This document shows, in pieces, positions 19,226 through 29,353 of a stretch of 64,000 nucleotides of DNA; the stretch's first letter is position 1, and each line of letters opens with the position of its first letter. Where the stretch lies: NCBI GenBank assembly GCA_905181855.1, contig CAJIZE010000005.1:1-64000 (forward strand), read 5' to 3'. The DNA comes from an uncultured Flavobacteriales bacterium (GTDB taxonomy: Bacteria > Bacteroidota > Bacteroidia > Flavobacteriales_G > Salibacteraceae). The notes beneath the pieces are model-generated. The model did no database searches and had not been told where the DNA came from. It saw only the letters and a list, made by a program, of their open reading frames with translations. Position numbers and translations under genes: made by a program.

Positions 19226-19761
19226 TGGATGCTAATTTATTAACCTAAAGTGCACTTCAGATTTTATTTTTCAAAGCTATTAAAACAAAGCACAACTTTT
19301 TTGTAATTTCAATGTAGTTTGGTTGTTTAATAATGGCTTGGAATATACCAAAAATCGCACTAACTTTATGGCTGTGTTCAGAAATGTGCTTCTTGTAATT
19401 GTTTCTTTTTGTTTGTTGGGCTTTTCGGGCATAATAGGGGAGTTAGCGTTATTAATTGAATCACCAAAGCCCATTTTATATGGCCAGATTCCACAGGGGC
19501 AAGTCCATCATCAACCAATTCAAATTGCAATAAATAATGATGGAGTAGCGTTGTTGGCATGTGCTACTGTTGCGTTACCAAAAAACCCCACACCGTCTGC
19601 TACAACTGCCTTTCGGCGAGCCATTAAATTATCGCTTTTTGTCATTTTATTTAGTATAAGATTTTGAGCCGCGAAAATAAATTAAAGTATTGATTTTGCG
19701 CTTTTTTATTTTTTTGTAAAAGCAGCGAAATAAACGAAATTTCTAACCTGAATTTAGAGCG
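19226..19761. other. Long gap with a doubtful plus-strand ORF
   Basis: A 536-bp gap between two minus-strand genes. It holds a stop-free plus-strand frame (see 19371-19667). The opposite strand is also nearly open over the same bases. I see no tRNA, tmRNA, RNase P or SRP RNA landmark and no mobile-element end in it. The AT-rich end at about 19680-19760 probably carries termination or promoter signals that I cannot define. Confidence 0.4.
19371..19667 (+). CDS. Doubtful small membrane-anchored protein
   Basis: A possible 98-residue protein beginning MAVFRNVLLVIVSFCLLGFSG, which forms one membrane helix or signal anchor, followed by a Pro, Gln and Ala-rich region (PILYGQIPQGQVHHQPIQ, DGVALLACATVALPKNPTP). 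The frame can be extended to a start at 19323. Codon use is not clearly unlike real genes. The opposite strand reads as an equally long frame if three TGA codons are ignored, so base composition or a conserved non-coding element may explain both. No function can be given. Confidence 0.3.
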   Translation, partial: AVFRNVLLVIVSFCLLGFSGIIGELALLIESPKPILYGQIPQGQVHHQPIQIAINNDGVALLACATVALPKNPTPSATTAFRRAIKLSLFVILFSIRF

Positions 19762-20904
19762 TTAATTCAACGTTCTTTTAAGCTCATTAATCCTAACAAA
19801 CGACTCATAAAGCCTTTCTTCAGTAATCTTACTCTCTTTGAGTAATTTGTTAAAAGTGTTGTGCACTTTTTCGATAGTTGGTGCATCAGCTCCGGGAATA
19901 TTACCTGAAAACATGAGTACATCAATGCCAGCATTAACTGCCATTTCGATGGCTTTTTCTAATCCATAGTATTTTGAGATGGCTTTCATCTGCATATCGT
20001 CAGAAAAAACAACTCCGTTAAAACCCATTTTGGTTCTCAATAAATCAGTTAAAATAGATTTAGATAGGGTAGACGGGATAGTGTCTGAATCAAGATTAGC
20101 GTTTATAATATGTGCCGACATAATTGCGGGCACATTGTTTTCCTCAATCAATTTTTGGTAAGGAATTAGCTCGTTTTTATTCCAAGTTTGAGTAACATCT
20201 GCCATATCTAAATGGGTGTCGCCTCGTGAACTGCCATGACCAGGGAAATGTTTCAATACAGGTAATATGCCTTTTTTTATCAATTCAGTATTGAAAATAC
20301 CCGCATGTTCAGCCACTAGTTCAGGATTGTCGGAAAAGCACCGTTTAGGTTTGGCAATAATTGGGTTGTTTGGGTTAGAACATAAATCAACACAGGGTGC
20401 GAAATTCACATTGATGCCTAAATCAGCAAACGTGTTCGCCATCCTAGAGGCATAAAAAGTGGTTGTATCTGGATTGTTTTTGTCACCAAGAAATGTAGCA
20501 GTTACTGATGCAGGAAATCCATACTTGGTTTTTAACCTGTTTACCAAACCACCTTCTTGATCAATTCCAATAAAAATATAATTTGAAGATTGTTTTTGAA
20601 TGTCTGTACAAAAAGATTTTAGTAACTCTTTAGAATTAACCTTTGATATGTTTTTTTCATAGAGAATTACGCCACCAAGGGTGTTTGCTTTTAAGTACTT
20701 AATTACAGATGGGTTTTGTTTTAAAGTAGTAGCATCAACCCCTACCATCACCATTTGGCCAACCATCTCTTCAATAGAAGGCTTTTTGTTTTCTTCTAAA
20801 TTGACTTTATCAATTTCATTGGTTGTTTCATTTTCAGGATGAGCACCTGAGCAATTTAAAAACAGCAATAAAACAGCAGACAAGGTAAAGCTTAAGATTC
20901 GCAT
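19762..20904 (-). CDS. Glycoside hydrolase family 3 lipoprotein (NagZ-like beta-N-acetylhexosaminidase)
   Basis: A 380-residue lipoprotein with lipobox LFLNC (C18). The GH3 barrel shows GIDQEGGLVNRL, the NagZ signature KHFPGHGSSRGDTH (218-231), where the histidine of the DTH motif is the expected acid/base residue, and FSDDMQM with D302 as expected nucleophile. NagZ enzymes remove N-acetylglucosamine from muropeptides, usually in the cytoplasm. A lipid-anchored version suggests action in the periplasm or outer membrane on peptidoglycan or glycans. It is single-domain, lacking the beta-lactamase fusion common in Bacteroidota. Monocistronic. Confidence 0.9.
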   Translation of the reverse strand: MRILSFTLSAVLLLFLNCSGAHPENETTNEIDKVNLEENKKPSIEEMVGQMVMVGVDATTLKQNPSVIKYLKANTLGGVILYEKNISKVNSKELLKSFCTDIQKQSSNYIFIGIDQEGGLVNRLKTKYGFPASVTATFLGDKNNPDTTTFYASRMANTFADLGINVNFAPCVDLCSNPNNPIIAKPKRCFSDNPELVAEHAGIFNTELIKKGILPVLKHFPGHGSSRGDTHLDMADVTQTWNKNELIPYQKLIEENNVPAIMSAHIINANLDSDTIPSTLSKSILTDLLRTKMGFNGVVFSDDMQMKAISKYYGLEKAIEMAVNAGIDVLMFSGNIPGADAPTIEKVHNTFNKLLKESKITEERLYESFVRINELKRTLN

Positions 20905-21238
20905 AATTAAAATTCAAACAATTTTAACAAAGGTATTTTTTGACTAAGTAATATATGGCTAGTGCTTAATCGATTATAACCGCAAGAATGTTGAAAAGAC
21001 CTTTACCCTAAATGACGATTGAATCTACCACTATAAAAGGCAATTTAACTTTTCAAGGAGTTACAGAAAACAACAGTGATACAGATAGATGCATAGATTC
21101 GTGTAAAGCCAAAGGAGCCCTAAATTCTGAGCACTTAAATTTAAGATGGTGGAGGTAAAATAGTTTAAGAAGTGAAAGGAAGCCGCGGCTTTTTTATGCC
21201 CAATAATTCAATTATTTGTGAATTGTTTACTTTGCAGC
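20905..21238. other. Intergenic region with a minor 48-codon frame
   Basis: A 334-bp divergent gap between the NagZ-like gene and gpsA. A small plus-strand frame at 21012-21158 (MTIESTTIKGNL... ending NLRWWR) has no recognisable domain or signal peptide and is probably chance or a remnant. The right end carries the gpsA promoter. Confidence 0.35.
21227..21234 (+). promoter_or_regulatory. -7 element of gpsA, implying a leaderless start
   Basis: TTACTTTG (one mismatch to TAnnTTTG) followed by CAGC, the same ACTTTGCAG string as in the prs promoter. Transcription would begin at about the A of the gpsA ATG (21239), giving little or no 5' leader. Confidence 0.5.
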
Positions 21239-22237
21239 ATGAATTCGACACGCAAAGTAGGTGTAATTGGTGGAGGTAGCTGGGCAACAGCAATTGTTAA
21301 GATGCTAACTAACAATGTAGAAGTGGTTCATTGGTGGATGCGAAATAAAGATTCGGCCGATTTCATAAAACAGTATGGAAGAAATCCAAAATACTTAAGT
21401 TCAGTTAAATTTGAACCAGGGTCATTAGAAGTTTCTACAAATATGGAAGAGGTAATTGATGCCTGCGACATTTTAGTTATGGCGCATCCATCGGCATTTT
21501 TATATGAGCTGTTTCTTGATTTCTCGAAAGAAAAACTTGCCGGTAAAATGATTTTTACCGCAATTAAAGGTATTGTACCCGAAGTGCATTCTATTCCTGC
21601 AAGATACTTTCACAAAACATTCGATATTCCTTACGACAATATTGGAATGATCAGTGGCCCTTGTCATGCTGAAGAAGTGGCAATGGAGAAACTTTCGTAC
21701 TTAACTATTGCTTGTCCTAATGAAGAAAAGGCAGAAGATTTTTCAAATTTTTTGGATTGTAGATACATTAAAACATCTACATCTGATGATTTATTTGGTA
21801 CCGAAATGTGTGCTGTTTTGAAAAACATTTATGCTGTGGCGGCAGGTATTTGTAATGGTTTAGGTTATGGCGATAACTTTCAAGCATTGCTTATTTCAAA
21901 TTCGATTAGAGAGGCAGAAACATTTATTGACGCCGTTAGCCCAACACATCGTGATGTGAAAAGTTCGGCCTATTTAGGTGACTTATTGGTAACTGCTTAC
22001 TCTCAGTTTAGTAGAAATCGAAATTTTGGAAGTATGATCGGTAAAGGCTATTCTGTAAGGAGCGCTCAAATTGAAATGAACATGGTTGCGGAAGGGTATT
22101 ATGCGGTAAAAAGTATCGTTGAAATCAATAAAAAGTTCAATGTTGAGTTACCAATAATTGATTCTGTTTACCGTATCTGTTATGATAAAATTGCACCATT
22201 TATTGAAATGGAAATTCTCACAGACAAACTTTCCTAA
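21239..22237 (+). CDS. gpsA: NAD(P)-dependent glycerol-3-phosphate dehydrogenase
   Basis: 332 residues from the ATG at 21239 (MNSTRKVGVIGGGSWATAI); a GTG at 21218 is in frame but would add seven residues overlapping the promoter. The Rossmann motif GVIGGGSWAT is at the N-terminus. ISGPCHAEEVA and the catalytic lysine region TEMCAVLKNIYAVAAG follow, then GYGDNFQALLISNSIREAE and the SSAYLGDLLVTAYS block. It makes sn-glycerol 3-phosphate from DHAP for phospholipid synthesis. Length fits the family. Confidence 0.95.
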   Translation: MNSTRKVGVIGGGSWATAIVKMLTNNVEVVHWWMRNKDSADFIKQYGRNPKYLSSVKFEPGSLEVSTNMEEVIDACDILVMAHPSAFLYELFLDFSKEKLAGKMIFTAIKGIVPEVHSIPARYFHKTFDIPYDNIGMISGPCHAEEVAMEKLSYLTIACPNEEKAEDFSNFLDCRYIKTSTSDDLFGTEMCAVLKNIYAVAAGICNGLGYGDNFQALLISNSIREAETFIDAVSPTHRDVKSSAYLGDLLVTAYSQFSRNRNFGSMIGKGYSVRSAQIEMNMVAEGYYAVKSIVEINKKFNVELPIIDSVYRICYDKIAPFIEMEILTDKLS

Positions 22238-22309
22238 GAATAATTAACCCATAATTTCTTGCACGCAATTGTTGTGATGCTATATTTGGATACAATAAAA
22301 AGAGTAAAA

Positions 22310-23461
22310 ATGAAAAACATACTATTGGTTTCCTTAGTTGCTTTAGTAGCATTAAATTCATCAGCACAAGAAAAAGTAAAAACCTACGAGAAAGGTTTTG
22401 AGCTTACGATAACAAAAGACCTTGAAAAATCGTCGGTAGGTAATCAATACAAATCAAGCACTTGCTGGAGCTTTTCATCAAATTCGTTTTTTGAATCTGA
22501 AGTTTTAAGGTTAGGCAATGAACCAGTTGATTTAGCTGAAATGTTTATTGTTTGGAACACCTATATGGACAAAGCAATAAGATATGTTAGAATGCACGGT
22601 GAAACTAATTTTGGGCCAGGTGGAGCTTTTCATGACATGTCGTACGTAGCACGAAATTATGGTTTGATGCCAGAGTTAGCGTATCCGGGTTTATTGAAAG
22701 GTGAAGAAAAACCAGTGCATTTTGAAATGGACAACATGCTAAAAGCAATGGTTGACGTTGTTGTGAAAAATCCTAATAAAAAATTATCATCAGCTTGGGA
22801 GGGCGCAATTGCAGGAACTTTAGACTCATACCTTGGAGAAAAACCTGAAAAATTCAGTTACAACGGAAAAGAATATACATCACAAGAGTTTGCCGAATCA
22901 ATTGGAATAAACTTCGATGATTATGTTGAAATAGGATCATACTCTCATCATCCATTTTATGAAGAATTTATCATTGAAATTCCTGACAATTGGATGAACG
23001 ATAAAATTTACAACGTACCATTAGAGGATTTAAAAAACATTATGAAAAATGCCGTTGAAAATGGCTACTCCTTTGCTTGGGGAGCTGATGTTAGCGAGAA
23101 GGGTTTCTCTTGGAAACATGGAGTGGCAGTAGTGCCAGAGAACGATTGGAACGAAGACGAAAGAAAAATACAAGATTCTTTGTTATCAATGCCAATTACC
23201 AATAAAGTGATTACCCAAGAATACCGTCAACAAAAATTTGACAACTATGAAACTCAAGACGACCATGGTATGCACATTACGGGAATGGCTAAAGATGAAA
23301 AGGGTAATAAATACTACACCATAAAAAACTCTTGGGGCGAAACCAACGATGCTAAAGGTTATGGATATGCATCAGAATCATACATGCTTTTAAAAACCAT
23401 TGATATTATGGTTCATAAAGATGCGGTTCCGAAAGAAATCAGAAAGAAATTAGGATTTTAG
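22310..23461 (+). CDS. Secreted C1-family cysteine peptidase (bleomycin-hydrolase-like)
   Basis: 383 residues from the ATG at 22310. MKNILLVSLVALVALNSSAQ is a signal peptide, and the earlier in-frame TTG at 22259 would place 17 polar residues before it. The papain-fold active site is visible: Q46 and C52 in SSTCWSFSSNSF, the histidine in HGMHITG, and the asparagine in IKNSWGE. The order and the inserted region resemble PepC/bleomycin hydrolase (C1B), which are normally cytosolic; here the protein is exported. It follows gpsA by about 70 bp on the same strand. Probably a periplasmic or extracellular aminopeptidase. Confidence 0.9.
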   Translation: MKNILLVSLVALVALNSSAQEKVKTYEKGFELTITKDLEKSSVGNQYKSSTCWSFSSNSFFESEVLRLGNEPVDLAEMFIVWNTYMDKAIRYVRMHGETNFGPGGAFHDMSYVARNYGLMPELAYPGLLKGEEKPVHFEMDNMLKAMVDVVVKNPNKKLSSAWEGAIAGTLDSYLGEKPEKFSYNGKEYTSQEFAESIGINFDDYVEIGSYSHHPFYEEFIIEIPDNWMNDKIYNVPLEDLKNIMKNAVENGYSFAWGADVSEKGFSWKHGVAVVPENDWNEDERKIQDSLLSMPITNKVITQEYRQQKFDNYETQDDHGMHITGMAKDEKGNKYYTIKNSWGETNDAKGYGYASESYMLLKTIDIMVHKDAVPKEIRKKLGF

Positions 23462-23464
23462 GGA

Positions 23465-25096
<1,632 letters not shown>

Positions 25097-25132
25097 TTAG
25101 AAAAAACGCATCGGTGTTTGATTATGTTGTTT

Positions 25133-25159
25133 CGGAAAGGGTTGTTTCCGTTTTTTTTT
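25133..25159 (+). terminator. Terminator-like hairpin facing against both neighbours
   Basis: CGGAAA-GGGTTG-TTTCCG forms a 6-bp stem and is followed by nine T on the plus strand (25151-25159). Both flanking genes run on the minus strand, so it would stop an antisense or small plus-strand transcript. The minus direction has no U-tract. Confidence 0.5.
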
Positions 25160-25178
25160 AGAATGGTTAAATCAGAAT

Positions 25179-25541
25179 TTAAAAATTATCAAAATCTATT
25201 AAATTCTTCAAGGTCATCATGTTTTTGGGTGAGTGACCTACAAAAATTTCATCACCATAAATAATAATTGGGCGCTTAAAAAAGGTGTATTCATTTAATA
25301 AATGCTTTCTAAAATCTAGATCAGTGAGTTTTTCTTCATGTAAGTTTAGCATTCTGAATTTCATAGCTCTTCGGCTAAACAAGGCCTCATAGCTACCAGC
25401 CATTTCTTTCATTTCATCTACTTGCTCAGGCGTAATTTTGTTAGATTTGATGTCTTGAAATTCAAAGCCATTGGTTAGGTCAAGTTCTCTAATAATTCGC
25501 TTGCAAGTGCTACAGGTAGAAAGATAAAATACTTTTTTCAT
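25179..25541 (-). CDS. ArsC/Spx-family thioredoxin-like protein
   Basis: A 120-residue protein of the ArsC/Spx fold starting MKKVFYLSTCSTCKR, with a CxxC (C10, C13) at the redox position. Further landmarks are the KP-type loop (TFFKRPIIIYGDEIFVG) and the ISS-like middle segment SYEALFSRRAMKFR. True ArsC has CxxxxxR; the CSTCKR version is common in Spx/YffB/MgsR-like proteins, so arsenate reduction is uncertain. It is divergent from the membrane protein gene to its right, with start codons only about 25 bp apart. Confidence 0.85.
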   Translation of the reverse strand: MKKVFYLSTCSTCKRIIRELDLTNGFEFQDIKSNKITPEQVDEMKEMAGSYEALFSRRAMKFRMLNLHEEKLTDLDFRKHLLNEYTFFKRPIIIYGDEIFVGHSPKNMMTLKNLIDFDNF

Positions 25542-25558
25542 TCAGTTGAAATTTAGTG

Positions 25559-25566
25559 CAAAAATA
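25559..25566 (-). promoter_or_regulatory. -7 element of the ArsC-like gene
   Basis: TATTTTTG on the minus strand matches TAnnTTTG, 17 nt before the start at 25541. It overlaps the translation start region of the divergent gene, so the two genes share a very compact control region. Confidence 0.45.
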
Positions 25567-26682
25567 ATGAAGATGAAGTTAGGAAATGCCAAAAAAAGTA
25601 GTCCCATAAGAATCCTCTTAAATCCTCGGAATCAGATTATTCCGATATTGATCGGATTAGGTGTAGCTGGGTACCTTTTTTATTCAGATTATGATGCTGA
25701 AGCATTTAACTCTATTAGCTGGAGTTGGTGGACTTTAGTTTGGTTTTCCTGTGCTTTCTTAATGGTTGTAACCCGCGATATCGGTTACATGTACAGGATT
25801 AGGGTTTTAACTAACAAAGAAATTAAATGGGGCAATGCATTTGATATTATCATGCTTTGGGAGTTTGCTTCTGCCATTTCTCCATCAGTAGTTGGAGGGT
25901 CAGGTGTTGCTCTTTTTATTGTTAATAAAGAAGGAATTAAATTAGGAAGAAGCACTGCTGTTGTTATGGTAACAGCGTTAATGGATGAGTTATTTTATAT
26001 TTTAATGGTTCCGTTAGTCATATTTATTGTTGGCTCAGCCAGTTTATTTCCAGTAGATATGCAAAAGGAGATTTTAGGATATTCCCTTGGAACAAAAGAG
26101 ATTTTCGTCGTAGGATATATCTTCATATTTATTCTTACTTCAATAATAAGTTTTGCAGTGTTTATTCGGCCTCAAGAATTCAGAAGGTTTTTAATCCGAA
26201 TATTTTCTTTACGGATTTTAAAACGATGGCGCAAAGGAGCTGTTGAAACAGGATCTGATATAGTTACCACGTCAACACAATTAAAAAAAGAAAAATGGAG
26301 TTTTTGGGCCAAAGCGTTTGGAGCAACCTTGTTTTCATGGACAGCCAGGTTTTGGGTTGTAAACTTCTTGATTATGGCCGTTACTTCTGTTTCTTTTACG
26401 TTTGGTGAGCACATGCTAATTTATGCAAGACAATTAGTGATGTGGGTTATCATGCTTATAAGTCCTACGCCAGGAAGTGCAGGTATTGCAGAATTTGCTT
26501 TTAAAGGCTTTTTAGGTGAATTTATTATGCCCATTGGCCTAGCTGCCTCAATTGTTATTCTCTGGCGCTTATTAACTTACTTTTTATATTTGATATTAGG
26601 CACAATTGTACTGCCTAATTGGATAAGAAGAACATACCTAAAAAGAAACTTAATTAAGTTCAAAGATCCTATTAAAGCATAA
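25567..26682 (+). CDS. UPF0104/LPG-synthase-like multi-pass membrane protein
   Basis: About 371 residues from the ATG at 25567 (an ATG at 25573 and a TTG at 25546 are also in frame). Seven to eight hydrophobic helices and the family blocks SPSVVGGSGVALFIVNKEGI and SPTPGSAGIAEFAF identify the lysylphosphatidylglycerol synthase transmembrane/UPF0104 (YbhN) superfamily. There is no C-terminal aminoacyl-transfer domain, so it is not a full MprF. Members are thought to flip or export lipids or glycans. No partner gene is adjacent; its substrate is unknown. Confidence 0.87.
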   Translation: MKMKLGNAKKSSPIRILLNPRNQIIPILIGLGVAGYLFYSDYDAEAFNSISWSWWTLVWFSCAFLMVVTRDIGYMYRIRVLTNKEIKWGNAFDIIMLWEFASAISPSVVGGSGVALFIVNKEGIKLGRSTAVVMVTALMDELFYILMVPLVIFIVGSASLFPVDMQKEILGYSLGTKEIFVVGYIFIFILTSIISFAVFIRPQEFRRFLIRIFSLRILKRWRKGAVETGSDIVTTSTQLKKEKWSFWAKAFGATLFSWTARFWVVNFLIMAVTSVSFTFGEHMLIYARQLVMWVIMLISPTPGSAGIAEFAFKGFLGEFIMPIGLAASIVILWRLLTYFLYLILGTIVLPNWIRRTYLKRNLIKFKDPIKA

Positions 26683-26749
26683 TATTTTTCATCAGAAGGA
26701 GAGCTTTTAGGCTATTTAAGGTTTCTTTGCATAATTAAACTTTCTGATC

Positions 26750-27271
26750 ATGAAAAAACAAGTTCACCCTCAAAAAACTATTGCAATTGCATCACGAATT
26801 GTTATGCCCAACGAATGCAATACTCTAAACAATTTAATGGGGGGCAATTTGTTAAGTTGGTTGGATATTAATTCGGCAATTTCAGCACATCGTTTTTGCA
26901 ATAGAATTGTTGTTACAGCAGCGGTTAATAATGTAGCATTTGATCATCCTATTCGACATGGCGATATCGTAACCATTGAGAGTAAAGTTTCCCGCTCGTT
27001 TAATTCGTCAATGGAAGTTTTTTCGGATGTTTATGTTGAAGATCATAGAACAGGAAAAAAACTTAAATGCAACGAAGCTATTTACACTTTTGTAGCAGTT
27101 GATCAAATTGGCAGCCCCATTGATGTTCCAACTCTTCAACCAGAAACAGCGTTGGAAAAATCAAGATATGGCTCAGCTTTAAGGAGAAGACAACTGTCGC
27201 TTTTATTGGCAAAAAAAATCCAACCAAAAGAAGCATCTGAACTTTATGATTTTATATGTAACGTTAATTAA
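26750..27271 (+). CDS. Acyl-CoA thioesterase, hotdog fold
   Basis: A 173-residue single hotdog-fold protein of the YciA/ACOT type: MPNECNTLNNLMGGNLLSWLD holds the catalytic asparagine/aspartate helix, and VTAAVNNVAFDHPIRHGDIVTIES follows. It hydrolyses fatty acyl-CoA thioesters in the cytoplasm. About 28 extra C-terminal residues after the hotdog core (KSRYGSALRRRQ...) are usual in Bacteroidota members. Transcribed alone, with 254 bp to the next gene. Confidence 0.9.
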   Translation: MKKQVHPQKTIAIASRIVMPNECNTLNNLMGGNLLSWLDINSAISAHRFCNRIVVTAAVNNVAFDHPIRHGDIVTIESKVSRSFNSSMEVFSDVYVEDHRTGKKLKCNEAIYTFVAVDQIGSPIDVPTLQPETALEKSRYGSALRRRQLSLLLAKKIQPKEASELYDFICNVN

Positions 27272-27528
27272 TTTGCTACCTACTAAAATCTTTCTATAAT
27301 GACCTTAGTTTGAGAAAATCATTTTTTAAATATCTGTTGATAGTGTGCTTTAGATTTCCCCATTGGAATAATTGAATTTGAGCGAGAAAAGCAACGGTTT
27401 ACCTGTAGTTAAAAATATTCAAGGATATAAACAAGCTGCTCTAAAAAGCGGAAAAATGAAACGAGACTAAACTGGAAATGGTAAGAGAAAAAAGCTTGTT
27501 ATAAACCATCAATTGCTTTATTTGCATG

Positions 27529-28329
27529 ATGCAGTTTATAGACACCCATACTCATCTTTTTGCTGAGCAATTTGAATTAGACCAAAAAGAAGTGATTCAA
27601 CGAGCTCTAAATAGCGGAATCACTAAAATGTGTATACCGCACATTGATCAAGAGTCCACAAAACAGTTCTACAATCTTTGCAATGCATACCCAAACAACT
27701 GTTTCCCCTTAATGGGGCTGCATCCTACATCGGTAACCAAAGAGTACAAAACTCAACTGGATTTTATTTTTAAGCAATTTGAAGATGGAGAATTGAACCT
27801 TGACCAAGGTAAATTTTATGGGGTTGGTGAAATAGGTATTGATTTGTTTTGGGATAAAACATCACTAAAGTATCAACAAGAAGCTTTTGAGCAACAACTG
27901 TTGTTTGCAAAAGAAAAAAAGATGCCCATTATTATCCATGCTCGTGAATCGTTTAATGAGTTATTTGAAATAGTAGACAAACACCTTGATGAAAACCTTT
28001 TTGGTATTTTTCATTGCTTTACTGGTAATATTGAACAGGCACAGCATATAATGAAGTATGAAACTTTTTTAATGGGTATAGGAGGGGTGCTAACTTTTAA
28101 AAATAGCGGCTTGGATAAAACTCTTGAAAAGGTTCCTTTAGATTTTTTAGTTCTTGAAACGGATTCTCCATACTTAGCGCCAATACCTCATAGAGGAAAG
28201 CGAAACGAAACAAGCTATCTTACTTTGGTAGCAGAAAAAATGGCATCTGTTTATCAATGTTCATTAGAACATATTGCGGATGTTACCACCCGAAATGCGA
28301 AATCTATTTTTAACTTCGGCGAAGAATGA
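27529..28329 (+). CDS. TatD family metal-dependent hydrolase
   Basis: 266 residues from the second of two consecutive ATG codons (27526 and 27529). The amidohydrolase metal ligands are visible: FIDTHTHLF, GEIGIDLF (glutamate), IIHARE, FHCFTGN and the final ETDSPYLAP aspartate. TatD proteins are 3'-5' exonucleases or DNases. A TTTATTTG box ends just 1-4 nt before the start codons, suggesting a leaderless mRNA. Its stop overlaps the ansA start by 4 bp (ATGA), coupling the two. Confidence 0.93.
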   Translation: MQFIDTHTHLFAEQFELDQKEVIQRALNSGITKMCIPHIDQESTKQFYNLCNAYPNNCFPLMGLHPTSVTKEYKTQLDFIFKQFEDGELNLDQGKFYGVGEIGIDLFWDKTSLKYQQEAFEQQLLFAKEKKMPIIIHARESFNELFEIVDKHLDENLFGIFHCFTGNIEQAQHIMKYETFLMGIGGVLTFKNSGLDKTLEKVPLDFLVLETDSPYLAPIPHRGKRNETSYLTLVAEKMASVYQCSLEHIADVTTRNAKSIFNFGEE

Positions 28330-29348
28330 AATCAAGCGTTTTAATAATTTATACTGGCGGAACTATTGGAATGGAGGTTGACCCTATTACAGGATCACTA
28401 ACTCCACTGGACTTTCATCATTTGGAAGAGCATTTACCTGAGCTAGGAAAATTCAATTTGAATATTGATTCTATTTCATTTGATGTACCTATTGATTCAT
28501 CAAATATTACGCACCATGATTGGAAAAGAATAGCAAAACAAATAGAAAGTAATTACAGTAAATACGACGGATTTGTTGTGTTACATGGGTCAGATACTAT
28601 GGCCTATACGGCATCTGCTCTAAGCTTTATGTTGTATGGTTTAACTAAACCTGTGATTTTATCTGGTTCACAATTGCCTATTGGTCAAATCAGAACTGAT
28701 GGAAAAGAAAACTTGATAACTGCAATCGAAATTGCCGGAACAAAGAACGAAGATGGATCAGCAAAGATTCCTGAAGTGGCAGTGTTTTTTGAAGATGAGC
28801 TATATAGAGGAAACCGAACCCATAAAAACAGTACGGAGTATTTTGATGCATTTAATTCACCTAACTATCCTATTTTAGCTAAAGCAGGGGTAAGTATTAA
28901 ATACAAATCAAATTATATTCATAAGCCTATTGATGAAAAATTTGAAGTGCTAACTGAAATGGGCGATGACCTTCAAGTACTGTATCTATATCCAGGTATA
29001 TCATTAAATAGCGTAGAAAGTATTTTAGTTACACCTAAATTGAAAGTGTTAATTATGCTAACATTTGGAGCAGGAAATGCGCCAACCGCAGATTGGTTTA
29101 TTAATTTGTTAGAAGCTGCAATACAAAAAGGTATTGTGGTATTTAATATATCACAATGTGATACCGGTACGGTTCAACAAGGAAAATATTCAACCAGTAG
29201 TAAATTAGAAAAGATTGGAGTAACCGGCGGTAGTGATATACTTATTGAAGCAGCAATCACCAAAACAATGCATTTGTTAGGAAAAAACCTTGAACCAAAT
29301 GAACTTCGATTTGCATTGTCAAGATCACTAAAAGGTGAAATGGCTTAA
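28326..29348 (+). CDS. ansA: Type I L-asparaginase
   Basis: A 340-residue asparaginase of the cytoplasmic (type I) class: IYTGGTIGMEVDP carries the first catalytic threonine and LHGSDTMAYTASALSFML the second threonine/aspartate pair. SQLPIGQIRTDGKEN is typical of type I enzymes. No signal peptide. It converts asparagine to aspartate and ammonia. Translationally coupled to tatD and followed 5 bp later by the glycosyltransferase gene, so three genes form an operon. Confidence 0.94.
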   Translation: MKSSVLIIYTGGTIGMEVDPITGSLTPLDFHHLEEHLPELGKFNLNIDSISFDVPIDSSNITHHDWKRIAKQIESNYSKYDGFVVLHGSDTMAYTASALSFMLYGLTKPVILSGSQLPIGQIRTDGKENLITAIEIAGTKNEDGSAKIPEVAVFFEDELYRGNRTHKNSTEYFDAFNSPNYPILAKAGVSIKYKSNYIHKPIDEKFEVLTEMGDDLQVLYLYPGISLNSVESILVTPKLKVLIMLTFGAGNAPTADWFINLLEAAIQKGIVVFNISQCDTGTVQQGKYSTSSKLEKIGVTGGSDILIEAAITKTMHLLGKNLEPNELRFALSRSLKGEMA

Positions 29349-29353
29349 TAAAA

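Noticed and set aside
19323-19667. TGA read as tryptophan (altered genetic code)
   Set aside because: All other genes in the window use TGA as stop or not at all internally; a decayed or non-coding region is simpler.
21012-21158. 48-codon plus-strand frame before gpsA
   Set aside because: No motif, no signal peptide, no promoter close by; kept only as a note in the gap.
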